DNA of 64,000 nt from the NCBI GenBank assembly GCA_021030905.1, contig JAGFMI010000005.1, positions 248,001-312,000 on the forward strand. Direction: 5' to 3'. Within the stretch, counting starts at the first letter, position 1, and each line of letters begins with the position of its first letter. Source of the stretch: Pyrenula massariospora. Lineage: Eukaryota; Ascomycota; Eurotiomycetes; Pyrenulales; Pyrenulaceae. The notes beneath the pieces were generated by a model. It did not search any database and was not told the DNA's origin. It saw only the letters and a program-made list of their open reading frames with translations. A program made the position numbers and the translations under genes. Shown here piece by piece: positions 11,935 through 23,204 of the stretch.

Positions 11935-12898
11935 GTATTCTGAAACGAGGAGCGGATAAGCAATGGTGGGAGGTATGTATGATGCGTGGGCGGAGCGAGG
12001 GGGCAGTTGTCAGTAAGGCGCAGCTGGATCATCCAGCTTGCGCATAGTCCTGGCTGGTAGAATGAACCCTCAGGTCGACACCAGAACAGCCCCAGCTATC
12101 GTCCACCAGCTCTCGAAGGAGAAGGAGCAAGAGATCTCGATAATTGGATGCGGCTGTGTGGGATTGATGATGATGCAGCACTTGGAGCTCTCCCAACTCG
12201 TATCGATAAGTGGCATGAATGACGGAGATGGGAGCATCGCCAGCGCAAATGAGGGGTGATGCAGCCGCGAGCTTGTGGTGTGTGTGGGTGGGCCAAAGCC
12301 GAGCTGAAGCCTGAAGCTCCGGGCGCCGCTCAGAGCTTGTTCGCTTAGGACTCTGCTTGAGGCTAGCCTGGCCACTCTCGCTCAACTGCTATCCAACCGC
12401 GCCCCAGATTCATCCATCCGCCATCTGGTATTCGCTCAGCAATTTTCAGGTACTGGGCCAATCATGCGCTAGGCAGCCTTGGACCGTTGTGTCTGTCCAG
12501 CATCCTATAGGTCAAACTGCTGTCGCCGTCGCCGGTCGTCAGTTAACCAGACCTGTCTGCATTGAGCCGCGAAACACAGAAACGCTGTCGGGGTCTGTGA
12601 GCTCGAATATCGCCGATGTCTGATAGCTTGTAGCCGAGGTGACGCTTCTAGCATGATACGAGTCAGACGTTTCGGCTCATTGCCGAGATAGCCTGATGGT
12701 TGGATTATGCACGCTATGTGACTGCTGCACCTCCATCAGGTCCGCAGCCTCTCTTGTTGATCTCGACCTCGAGATGCTCATTTGCTCATTCGGGATGCAT
12801 AACAATGGTGTTATATCTATCTTCTATGCAGCAATCAAAGGGTGCTCCGACGGCGAAGGAAACTTTATGTCGCAAGCCCGGTAAAGGTCATATGACCC
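11935..12898. other. Intergenic, no gene seen
   Basis: Overlapping short frames occur on both strands (12029-12385) with no motif. The region would contain the promoter of the five-exon gene at 11934 and the 3' flank of the MFS permease. Confidence 0.5.
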
Positions 12899-14686
12899 TT
12901 ACCAAACGTATCTGAAATGCAAATTCTCCGAGTCTGTGAGGTCCTTGAAGTCTGTCTCACGCTTCATGGGTCTACCGTCTTTCTTTCCAGATTCTAAAGG
13001 ACATATTCGATCTCGCCTCGCATTTTCATACCCGCACCAGGCCATATAGAGAGACAGGAATATGACGCTGCCGACGTAGCTCCCCAGGATCGCGCCCATG
13101 CCAAGTGCATACCGAGGCGCCTGCTCTTCTTTGAAGAACTGGGGGGCAATAATGTTTGACGTGCAATCTGTTGATTGTTCTAGTGTTAGCGAACATACCT
13201 CGACGATGACGTCAAATTAAGCCGCAGGCATGAACCAACTCACAGGCGATGAAAATGATTGCGTTGACAGTGACCTTTTTGGTATGGCCCGCCGTGTTTG
13301 CCGTAACCAAGCCCAAGCTTAAAATGTAGGGACCAAGGTAGAAATAGGACATGTAGAGAGCCGCCAATCTCCCATGGTAGTTGTCAAGCGGAAGAGTGTA
13401 CAGAAACACTGAACTGGTCATCCCTACTAGGAGGCCAAACAAGCACCACGTCCCTCTGAGCTGAAGCCGGGGATAACGAAGAAGGCAAAAGTAGACACCA
13501 AAACTGCAAACGTAGCTAGATACCGTCTGAACAATTCCCACGGGCATTGTCAAAAGGACAGAACGCTGAGACGAATAGCCGAGACCCTTAATGATCAAAG
13601 GTGCAAAATTCGTCAGGCCACCATTGGGAATCGACACGCAGATGTTGAATCCGAAAAGAAGCCACGTCTTTGGATCAGCGAAAGCCTCGAGAAGCTGGCG
13701 GCGCTTGAAGGTCTTATTCTCGACACCCGTCTGGTCCTCACGCAGGCGCTCGGCGGCTATGGACTTCTCTCTGTTGCCAATGAACTTGGCTCTGACAGGG
13801 TTATCCGGAAGTAGAATTCCAACGATAAAAGCCCACAGGATGGTTAGGGCTGCGGTAATCCAGAACATGCCTCGCCAAGCGTTGTGTTTGTTGGAAATAA
13901 ATCCAATGCCCCAACCGACCGGTCCAGTGATGAGCACCGAAAGACCTTTAGCTAGCGTATCAGTATCATTTCGAGAGCTGTACGCTAGCTCCGAACTTAC
14001 CGGTGTACATCAATCCCGTCCTCACAGGTTGTTCTTTTCGAGTATACCACATAGCGATGATTAGAAGATTACCCGGCACGATGGGACTTTCTAGAGCACC
14101 CAGCAGTACGCGCAGAACAACAAGAGTGGTAAAGCTGTTGGCGAAGCCGGTAGCAATTAAAATTACACCCCAGACTATTTGTGCTGTAAACATGGTCTTG
14201 GCTATAGGTAACTTCTGTAGAATATGCGAGGCAGGTAGTGAAAAGAACAGATATCCGAACTTGAGGGTACGTCAGCTTCGCATTAAAAGCTCTTGACTTC
14301 ACGGGGAAATATTGAAGCTGCAAAACGCTTGTCGTAAATCAGCTGCAGGTGCAGAAAAGGGGACTTACATAAAAAGCACTGCCGGCCCAGGCATATCGAG
14401 TCCCTGTCAAATGACAATCTGCCTTCATGCCATAGAGAGCCGCTGTCGCAGTGCTCACTTTGTCGACTGCCGCAAGCGTGACATTGAACCATAGAATTGG
14501 CACCAATCGGACGTCGAGCTTCCATCTCAACCGATTTTCTTCAGCGTGAGAGAACGTATCCCCATCCAGTCGATCTGCCAGCAACGCAGCCACATCAACA
14601 TCTTCACTTAGAACCGATGGCGGTCGAGAGTCTTCCATTGCAGTGAACGAAGCAGGCTCTGCCTTGAAGGTCTGATATTCGAGCAT
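12899..14686 (-). CDS. MFS permease, DAL5/allantoate (anion:cation symporter) family
   Basis: Four exons (14686..14369, 14259..14001, 13945..13244, 13167..12899) join in phase to 515 aa, the usual length of this family. Twelve hydrophobic segments can be placed. Family marks are RLVPILWFNVTLAAVDKV in the first helix region, the loop phrase LRVLLGALESPIVPGNLLI, WYTRKEQPVRTGLMY, the late-helix IAYCTSNIIAPQFF and the ending DLTDSENLHFRYVW. DAL5-type carriers import organic anions such as allantoate, ureidosuccinate, vitamins or phthalate-like acids across the plasma membrane. The substrate here is unknown. It lies on the same strand as the A-T-MFS/reductase/aminotransferase genes, 1.2 kb beyond the reductase, so it could be an edge member of that group. 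Two acceptors are AAG, which lowers exact-boundary confidence. Confidence 0.85.
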
Positions 14687-15927
14687 GACGAATGACGTTC
14701 AAGGTATATATAAATGCCGAAACATAGGAAACATAGGAAAGAGAGGTCCCTTCCACGGCATTTTGGCACCACAGTACCGGATAAAATTGCTAATAAACAG
14801 CGCCATGATGAAACTTCGTGTTCGGGACACAGTGAGTCAGCGCCTCAGGGCAAGGAAAGATCGATCATTGTAGTGAGATACAAGCCTGAAAGTTTGATCT
14901 AGAAGAACCAACCACTGTCCACGATGTAGCGTGCTTGCACTCGGACCGTCTATTTTGCACTGATGGCAGACCGCAAGATTGTCGTGCATCACCAACATGA
15001 CGGCTACGGATCTAGCCGATATCTGTCGGTCTAAGGCCTTGCAAGGGTTTTCAATTTAGGACAATGGTGCGGCTCCTTCGAGGTGACCGCCTCAAGAAAA
15101 ACTTTAGTGTAGCGAATCGACGAAGGGAATATGATCCTTAAAGCGGCTTAGCGTGGCTTCGTGCTCCTCTTGCGCCTTTTTGATGCAGCAGCCGCCTATT
15201 TTCGAAGGACTGCACGCATGCTTGATGAATAATTTTCTGTCAGGTCTTCCCCAGTCGTCGTAGCAGGGGATTGTCAGCATCAACATTTCGCCAACTCGAC
15301 GGTACCGCGCGGGATGACGATTGGCGTTGTGGCGCCTTTCTCTGTCTCAGGATCACCACTGCTCACCAAGAAAACTATAGGTGCATTGGACCTTAGCGAG
15401 TGATAGGAAATCACCGACAAGGCGAGTCTCTGACCTCGGCTCATCACTACGATGTCGACTCGATATGTGTTCTCATCATACACCGACTACTTGTGCCGCA
15501 GAGAAGCATATATGGCGCATCTGACTAATCGTGCTAACTCTGCAGTTTGCCACCTACATCACTGGTCAAGGCTGCGGCTCAAGACCTTTAACGATAGTTT
15601 CAAAGCGATGATAACGATGTAACAAGGCCATCTTCTAGCACGATAGTCTTAGTGTCATGGTCAAGCCGCCGGCCGCAAGGCTTCTTTATTAAGTGCTATG
15701 GGATGCACACCTCGGCTAGAGGATTCCCTATCCTCACGTCGGTATACTAGTCAACAAGATGACGTTTCCTCATGTACACCATAGCTGACGAGTATCTAGT
15801 CAAAAATTGACTCGGTCGCATCCGCGAGAGACTGAAAGCCAATACTGGCACTAGCCCGTCACGCCGAGTGACGTTGCTTCGAACTATTACTGCACTATTC
15901 CTCAAATCTCTCAATGCTATCTACAAG
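14687..15927. other. Intergenic, no gene seen
   Basis: About 1.2 kb without a convincing open frame on either strand. It would hold the MFS permease promoter and the 3' end of the reductase gene. Confidence 0.5.
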
Positions 15928-17646
15928 CTACCGAACCTGCACCGTCCCTGCATCAGCACTGTACCCTACCGTAAATCTTTTCGTATTCCTAGACAGACTC
16001 CGATCGATCTCAAAGAGTGTCTTTCTCCCCCACGACGTCGCAATCTCTTGGGGTTCTGGCGTAGAGTTCTGACTTAGGCGCAACGACAAACGCCATTGTG
16101 TTTCTACCGGCTTGCGAGGAATACTAAGGTAGTCTTTTGGTGGCACAGGAGGTGGTCTGTCATCATCGTGAACATCGCTCGCTACTGAGTCAGTGGTGAC
16201 CGTGATCCTCGGCTTCGAAGTTAGCCTTGCTGTGGGTGGTCGTATGATTGGTGTCTGCGAAGCTCCCCCGTATCCCCATTGGCGCATCCACAGATTCATC
16301 CAACGTGAGTTGATCATGTCGAGGTCGGCGAGAGTAGGGCTCCGTCTTGTTGTACGCTTTGTCTCAAGTGTGACTGCCTTTGCTTTCGGAAACCTTACTG
16401 CTCTCTCTTTAAGCTCTTCGAAAAAGGAGATCAGTTTTCCGGCTGGGTTGCCGTCAGGATCGAATGTGTCGCTATCCGCACTTCTCTTCAACGCGTTCAC
16501 CCACTCTGGCAATGTGACAACTTCAACGTCAGCTCCCAACCTTTCCCGGATACTAGGTAATAGCTGTGACCATGGAGTTGGCTGCGGGTTGACCACATGG
16601 TAAACCTCCGGTCCTTTCTTTTTCTTTTCCTGATCTTCCCTTTTCCCGAACAGCAACTCTATCATAATCTTCCCCAGCATATCGACTGGTACCCAATCCG
16701 CCGCATCCAGCGGCCCCAAACTCCCTGGAATTTTCTTCAAGTGACCGGAACTCCTGATCAGACTCGGCAACCACTCCTTTCGATTCCACTGCCCCCTTCC
16801 CTTATTGCCCACTGGGCCGGCGACCTGCCCGACTCGACAAACCATCCCCCTCATCAATCCCTTCTTGCACCCCTCCTTGATGATCTTCTCCGCTACCAAC
16901 TTGCTCTGCCCATACGCCAATCTTGCAACCCTCCAATCTCCTACTGCCTCTTCGGGCACTTTTTCTCTTGAACCAAGTACCGCTCCCCAGTTTCCCACCG
17001 CCGCAACCGAACTGACAAAGAAAAGCGTCGTCTCCCCACCCCGGCACTGCCCCGCAAACTTCACCAGATTCCCTGCACCCCTCACATTCGGCTCAAACGC
17101 CGCCAAGCTCCGATTATTATCGAGCGGCCACGCGTTATGCACGACGTGCGTCACCTCCGCCCTCAGCCTCTCATAGTCTCCCTCCCCGAGCCCCAACCGG
17201 CCCTGCGAAACATCGGCGGTGAGGAACTCGATCCTCGCGGGATGCAGCAGCTCGATGCCCAAGCCGCGGCATTTGAACGCGTTCTTCTGCCGCTGTTCGG
17301 CGGTCGCGGAGCGGTTCAGGCAGATCACGCGGGACACGGTCGGCGTGGAGAGGAGGGAGTAGAGGAGGAAGGTGCCGATGTTGCCCGTCGAGCCGGTGAG
17401 GAGGATGACGTGCGGGTTCGAGATTGGGTGCGAGGGGAGTTGGAGCGGGCGGAGGCGGCGGGACGTCGGTGTTTGTGGAAGGCGGGCGCGGGAATTGGAG
17501 GCGATGGGGGAGACGGGTGAGGTACTGAGGGGACGTTTCGTCGTCGTTGGTGTGATGGGGGAGACGGCTTCAATGGGGGGAGAGGGAGCGTGTTTCGGGG
17601 CGGTTGGGAAGAGAGAGAGTATGTTGGTGATGGAGGTTGGGGACAT
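15928..17646 (-). CDS. Stand-alone thioester-reductase-like NAD(P)-binding protein
   Basis: A single exon of 572 aa from the ATG at 17646. The frame is open further upstream but only from non-ATG codons. Residues 1-80 are Pro/Ser/Thr-rich. The Rossmann motif GSTGNIG lies at ~85-91, VSSVAAVGNWG supplies the catalytic serine region at ~212, and the short-chain reductase pair YGQSK sits at ~245-249. HVVHNAWPLDNNRSL and EPNVRGAGNLVKF identify the male-sterility/NAD_binding_4 type. This fold forms the R domain of fungal A-T-R enzymes, where it releases a carrier-bound acyl group as aldehyde or alcohol with NADPH. Here it stands alone. The last ~110 residues are a Pro-rich tail (RPPPVPPKDY) not needed by the fold. 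It runs in the same direction as the A-T-MFS gene 1.6 kb upstream, which suggests it acts on that carrier domain; this is inference. Confidence 0.85.
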   Translation of the reverse strand: MSPTSITNILSLFPTAPKHAPSPPIEAVSPITPTTTKRPLSTSPVSPIASNSRARLPQTPTSRRLRPLQLPSHPISNPHVILLTGSTGNIGTFLLYSLLSTPTVSRVICLNRSATAEQRQKNAFKCRGLGIELLHPARIEFLTADVSQGRLGLGEGDYERLRAEVTHVVHNAWPLDNNRSLAAFEPNVRGAGNLVKFAGQCRGGETTLFFVSSVAAVGNWGAVLGSREKVPEEAVGDWRVARLAYGQSKLVAEKIIKEGCKKGLMRGMVCRVGQVAGPVGNKGRGQWNRKEWLPSLIRSSGHLKKIPGSLGPLDAADWVPVDMLGKIMIELLFGKREDQEKKKKGPEVYHVVNPQPTPWSQLLPSIRERLGADVEVVTLPEWVNALKRSADSDTFDPDGNPAGKLISFFEELKERAVRFPKAKAVTLETKRTTRRSPTLADLDMINSRWMNLWMRQWGYGGASQTPIIRPPTARLTSKPRITVTTDSVASDVHDDDRPPPVPPKDYLSIPRKPVETQWRLSLRLSQNSTPEPQEIATSWGRKTLFEIDRSLSRNTKRFTVGYSADAGTVQVR

Positions 17647-19292
17647 GGTCGTTTCGTTTGGGAAATTGCAGGTTGAGGAGGAAGATGTGATTGAGTGATG
17701 GACGGAGGGAGGGGAGATTGGAGGAGATGTTTCAGGAGTTAACGGGTTGATCAAGTTCAGGTACGTAGGTAGAACGTGGTCTTAGCGTTTTCATATATGG
17801 ACAACGCGAAAAAGGATTATGGACACCAAAGTCATGGAAATGAAAGGGTCAACCTTCCGGAAAACAATTCACAAGAAGAGAAACTATGGAGTAAAACATG
17901 CGCAAGTGGCTTGCAGGCGAAGAAAATGTAGATAATGCACAGTTAAAACATCTAACCCTAAGGCAGAAAAAGCACCGTCGCCGTAGTCGCCTACCTGTCA
18001 TGTCTCCGCGTCGGCCTTTTTCGAGAAACCCAAGCCACAGCTGGCCAACGGGAGCCCGAATCGGTCCAACCTACCCACGGTATTGCCGCATCCAACAGCG
18101 GTGGTCGAATTCTTTTGGCGGAAGGGGGGTCAGTCTGACTCGACAGCACACTGAAAAGTCTTAGAGGGGCCACCGTAAACCCCGCCCCAAAATAGCAGCC
18201 TTATTACCACAAGTGGGCCGGAAATAAAACAAAGCCTGGGGCTCCGGCGGGATCTGCTGGCCCACGCGTTTTGCACGCAGCACGGGCACCACTGCGGCTT
18301 AGCATCGCGGCGCCGCTCGCTCCGGCTGAGCCTCGAGGCTCTGGTAGGGTCATCATTGGCCACAAGTTTGTTGCCTGAAACAGGCACGATTGGGAATCCT
18401 GCTGATGACATCGGAGGCGATTCATGAATCGCGCATACGTAGTGGTCGAAGAAGCAAAAGCCTCCGCGTTGGTGATCGGGTAGATCGTATCGGAAGGCTG
18501 CACTGAATGTGCAAGGGATTGATCACCTAATCGCCGCAAGTCTGACTGATAGCGCAAGAATATTTACCAGAGACACAGTAAAAGAGGTGTGGGGCGAACA
18601 TGCAGGTAATTATTTCCAAACTGACACCCGGCAACGTTGGAACTTGGCTGAAAGAAGACAACATGGCGAGAGTCTGACACGCCGAGAGGGACAGCCTTAG
18701 GAACGGGTTAAGAAAAGCAATCCCGGGGCGAAGTGGGGTCGAGGCTGTGAAAGCGTTCGGCGGTCCGTGGTAGGCTGAGTTAGAGGACAAGGTTTTGGTT
18801 TGACAGCGTTTGGTGCGTGTATCACTGTTACGGAGACGGAATTCGTGTTGTGTGGCTAGAGACATCTCGAAATCGTGCACGGAGCGAAAGCGAGACGATG
18901 GTACTGGCACGAAATAGGAGTGAATGTCGTTGAGCATTCCACTTCGCATGGCCAAGGCTGAGTGGATAGCATTCTAGAACAGATGTGTTGAGCGTACGTC
19001 TTCGTACAGATTCATCCGATCCGCATTAAACAATTACTATGCGCAACGCTAAGGTGACTGTGACAGAATTCCATACATGCATTCCTTTCCCCCTCCTAAA
19101 GCCGGGTATCTTCCGTAGAATGAGTGCCATGCCATGCAAACGCCAAAGATCAACCAGAAGAAAAGTCCAAATTGGATAACGCCGTACCCCAGCCCAGCCG
19201 CTTCCCGCAGGCAAGAGGCGCCGGTCAATGCTATGCCGTAGTAGTATACATATGAAGAAATTTTATAAAGACAATGAATAATGGAATCGAAA
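17647..19292. other. Intergenic between reductase and A-T-MFS genes
   Basis: The 1.6-kb gap shows no open frame with domain signals. In particular there is no fragment of a reductase, thioesterase or transporter linking the two flanking genes. The frame at 18527-18955 (-) lacks any motif. Confidence 0.5.
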
Positions 19293-22200
19293 TCAAATAG
19301 CATCGACGTCTTCTCCACTCTTCTCAAACAGATCCCTCGCTTTTCTTCCTCTCCACGCTTCTCTCGCAGTCCAGGCGTATAATACCGTCGCACCAGCAAG
19401 CATGGCACCTGTCGAGACCTGTGCTCCCAGCCAGTCTTCTCTGTTCTTGCTTGCAGCGAAAGCGATAGGCGATCCGATCAAAAATCCCAGACCACTTGCA
19501 AAATGCATCATTCCCATTCTGGTGCCATAGATAGCCAGGTTAGAACAAATATATGGCAAAGCAGCGTAGGCAAAGGTCAAGGCTATGCCAACAAAGAGTC
19601 CATAGATCAGCAGCCAGGGGATGAGACCGCCAAGGAAACGAATGGCGGGCCAGGTAAACGCTATTGTTGCGCAAACTGCATAGGCGGCAAAGGTGATTAG
19701 TTCGCTTGGTGGGCGAGACTTCCGGAAGGATTTTGCGAGGTCCAGAAAAAGGGCAGAGGACACGCGTCCGATGACTTGAGCAGCGTTGAGGGTGGAGAGA
19801 AGGTCGGAAGAAAGGTTTCGAGAGATTATAAGGTGTTCAGAAGCAAACAGCGGTGTGGTAAAGTAAGGCACAAAAAGGCCGGCAAAAAGGAGGAATATAG
19901 AAGCCAGAAAGGCCAGGAACGAAGACTCGTGGAGGGCGGGAACGTCGATGAGCTGTCTAGATGGACAAAGACTTGTTGGACGGATGATGAGGATGGACGA
20001 ACCAAGTGTCAAGAGAGAAATGACGGCAATGATGCGAATCGTCTCTGCGAAAGAGGTAACAAGAATGAGGTTGCGAAAGAGGATAGTGTAAATAACGCCG
20101 CCGAAGGGGCCGCCAGCAGATGCGAGACTTAGTGAAAGCTCAAGGCGTTTGGAAAAATAACGAGGTAACACCAGTGAAGGAATATTGAATAGAAAGCCCG
20201 AGGAAACGCCAAGCAGGATGCCTTGCGCGAGAAAGACCTGATAATACGATTTTGAGAGAGAAACCATCATTAGGGCAAAGAAGAATGTGAGAGTTGCAAT
20301 GACATGGATAATCCGGAAGTAGCCTTTGTCGAAAAGTGGTCCAGCAACAACTCCGACCATCAGAAACAGCGCGCCTTGAATGGTACCGATCCAGGAAATC
20401 AAAAAAGCGGAATTTGATGGGAAGAGACGGTCTCGATAAAACATTTCAAAGACACCAAACGTATAAATCAAGCCCCAGGTGTTAAAATCTATCAGAAATG
20501 AGCCGAGAATTTGAAGCCAAGCTTGTGTACCTCTATCTTGTGGGATGGCGAATATTTCCTCGGGCGGGAAGAGAAGATCCTTTGCTCTTCGGCGTTGTAG
20601 CTCTTCATGTGGCAAAACTTGACAGACCGTGTCCTCGAACATCTTTTGCATCAAGCGAATGTGTCCATCGCCATTCACACTACTTTGCTCTTCGTTGAAC
20701 GTGGTGCCCTTGTGCCCAGTACCACGGTGTAGAAATGTTGCAAGACTTTCAATAGTTGGGTTGTCGTATACAGCTCTTGGATTCAAAAGGCTCTGGACTC
20801 TGCCGGCGTTTATAGTCCGCACGAGATCGATCACCTGTAAAGAATCTATACCCGCCTTGAAGATGTCGTCTTGAATCCCAAGATCATGGAGGTGGAAGTC
20901 ATTCTCCAGAATCGCATGTAGGGACGCCTGTGTCCGCTCGAACGATTCCATATTGAATGGTGTGAACGCAAACTTGCTTGAAAATAGCTCCTCTTGCTGG
21001 TAGATCTCCTCGATCTCCTCAGCAAAGTATCTATTATTGGGATCTCGCTGTATGGTGCCTTGGCCCGCCCTGATAAGGACTTTATCCGGTGATGTAAATA
21101 GTATATGGTCTCGCCTTATTTTGCCACGGTGGGAACAAGATTTATTGGCGTGCTCAATGTATGGCCATATTTCCTCCATCAACCGTGCTGATTTTTCAGC
21201 GGGATCCTTGGGTTCAACCAGCAAAGCGCTCTGAAATCTTCCTTGCCCGATCACCAAGCAGGCAGTGACCACTGGACAGGATGTGATGATGCTCTCCATG
21301 GTGACAGGATTCAGCTTCTCGCCATTGTTGAAGACAATGATGTCGTCCAATCTTGAGTTGTACATCCACAAATTTGGCTTTGTAGGGTGTTTGGTAAAAA
21401 GCTCCTTGGTACGATATTCTTGAAGATGTGGGAAGGTAACAAATACGGCTTGCATCAGGTCTAGTTTCCGATCTTTGACAAGGACCATTTCATAAAGACC
21501 TTCGCCCGTGTCCCGGAACTCGATGCCGCTGGATGTTTCGTTGAATCTAAAGTATTCCCAGTCCTCAGCCGTCTTTGGCAATTGTGGGACCGACAGATAC
21601 TCTGTCGCCCCAAGGGCCGGTTCAAGCTTGGTATACCTTGAAACGATCTCGGCGGTGGCCCTCGGTAAAGGTCCGCCTACGTAGAGTAGATTCCTAAGTC
21701 TCCCAAGGGCCTCTAGTTGGCTTTCATTTTGGGTCATATCCATGATGATAGTAGGGGGAAGACTACTGCACTCGACGTGACCAAAGACATGACAGCCATG
21801 CGCCACACGAGCAGACAATGGGACCGGAGGAGGCAATACCACGGTAGAGTTGACCCAAACAGGAGCAGAGACTGAATAAACTAAGCCAGCCACGTGAGAT
21901 GGGGGAAAGGGGATAAAGGTTCGCATGTTCCCCCATCGATGTGCCACTTCATTGATCACTAGACGAGAGTAGGCGTCAATAATGGTCGGGTAACCATGTT
22001 TCAGAGGGATGATCTTGGGATTGCCAGTCGAGACTGAGGTGTGCATAAGCACCCAAGGTTTCATTCGGTACTCATCAAATGACTTTTCAAAAGGAATCTC
22101 AGCAACCGGTGTTTCATCAAGGAGGTCCTCGAGCTCCGGAATAATGATCAAGTCCATTTGACGTTGGTCTAAGATCTCATAGACAATTGGAAGTGGTTGC

Positions 22201-22632
22201 GATGTCGAAATGAAGACATTTGCATCAGCTTCGGCTAAAAGCGACAAGAAAGCCTCCAACTTATTACTTGGAGACGGGACGAACGTCTACAGCTGCATGA
22301 GAAGAAGCGTTCAAAAGATTTTTGAAAGAGCAACATACGACATGACCGGTTTTGGCTGCTGCCATGCACAATATCTGGTACCGGAGATCATTCGGCCCCA
22401 AATATGTCAACGTTTCGAAACAGTGCGAGACTCCGACGGATTCTGCAATCCAGTGTGCACATCGATTGATCGCATTTGCAAATCTCCGGTATGAAATGTC
22501 TCGAAACCCGTCCGCGGCGTCCTTGGAAACAGGAATTGACGCAAACGGTCGCGCATAGTTCATACGCGCGCGCTCATCAATGGTGGTTAAGAGTAGACGC
22601 CTCCCATAATCTGGCGCCTGACTCTGGGCCAT
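19293..22632 (-). CDS. NRPS-like adenylation-carrier protein fused to MFS transporter
   Basis: Exons 22632..22339 and 22286..19293, 52-nt intron (GTATGT/TAG), 1095 aa. Residues 1-~520 are an AMP-binding domain of the fungal A-T-R type (IPVSKDAADGFRDISYR, SRLDDIIVFNNGEKLNP, ALGATEY). Residues ~540-620 are a carrier domain with FKAGIDSLQ, Ser580 being the phosphopantetheine site. From ~682 a full MFS transporter follows (DRGTQAWLQILGSFLIDFNT opening, 12 hydrophobic segments), of the monocarboxylate-porter type. The joining codons are one uninterrupted exon, so the fusion does not depend on a splice guess. Odd points: the A3 loop reads HTSVSTGNPK, with Val for the usual Gly, and the A10 motif reads GQGTIQR with Gln507 where family members have the catalytic Lys. 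Expected role: activate and carry a carboxylic acid, and move it or its product across a membrane. That coupling is inference. Confidence 0.88.
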
Positions 22633-23204
22633 TATGGCCCTCGCTGTGCTGCGACGACAAAATTGAAATGATTTTCAAGAAGGGAAATATGCTTGCCAGG
22701 ACATTATGCAGTATGGCCGTGCAGCATCAACATGGTACGAGCGTTTAAGTCTTGCTGATATGGTTCATAGGCGAGGTCAATGTGGCGATGCTATGGCGTA
22801 GCTTGGGGGAAGGATTGTGAGTCGTCAGAATCCTGCGGAGGTCAAGTTGTGGGGTTTCAGATGGTCCTTCAATGCTTGCAAGCGGCATCGCGGAAGCATT
22901 TCAACGTAGAATGTGGGTTCTAAGAAGATGAGAAAACCTTGAGCACGACAATCCCATGGTAGTCAATGAAGCTTCAATGTCGTCGAATTATCGGTAATCT
23001 TAAGTCATTTGGGCTGGAGCGTAAGCGTCTTATCAATGCACCCCAAATATAACTTAGCTATGAAATGACCGCTTTTGTAATGGTCAATACCTGAATAATA
23101 CGCTGTCCATCCCGCGGGTCAGCCACACCACAGGCATCCGGGGGCTGTGGAGAGAACAACGAAATGAATCAGACACTGGCCAGTAAGTTCAACAAATCAC
23201 TTTC
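22633..23204. other. Promoter interval of the A-T-MFS gene
   Basis: The 570-bp gap separates the A-T-MFS start from the aminotransferase stop. No open frame or repeat is seen. Confidence 0.5.

Noticed and set aside
17647-17754. Upstream extension of the reductase frame
   Set aside because: It opens only from a TTG. The first ATG is at 17646 and the extension is low-complexity Ser/Pro.
19049-19408. Minus-strand hydrophobic frame of 119 codons past the MFS stop
   Set aside because: It overlaps the end of the A-T-MFS gene out of frame. The hydrophobic run does not continue the transporter and no splice pair links it.
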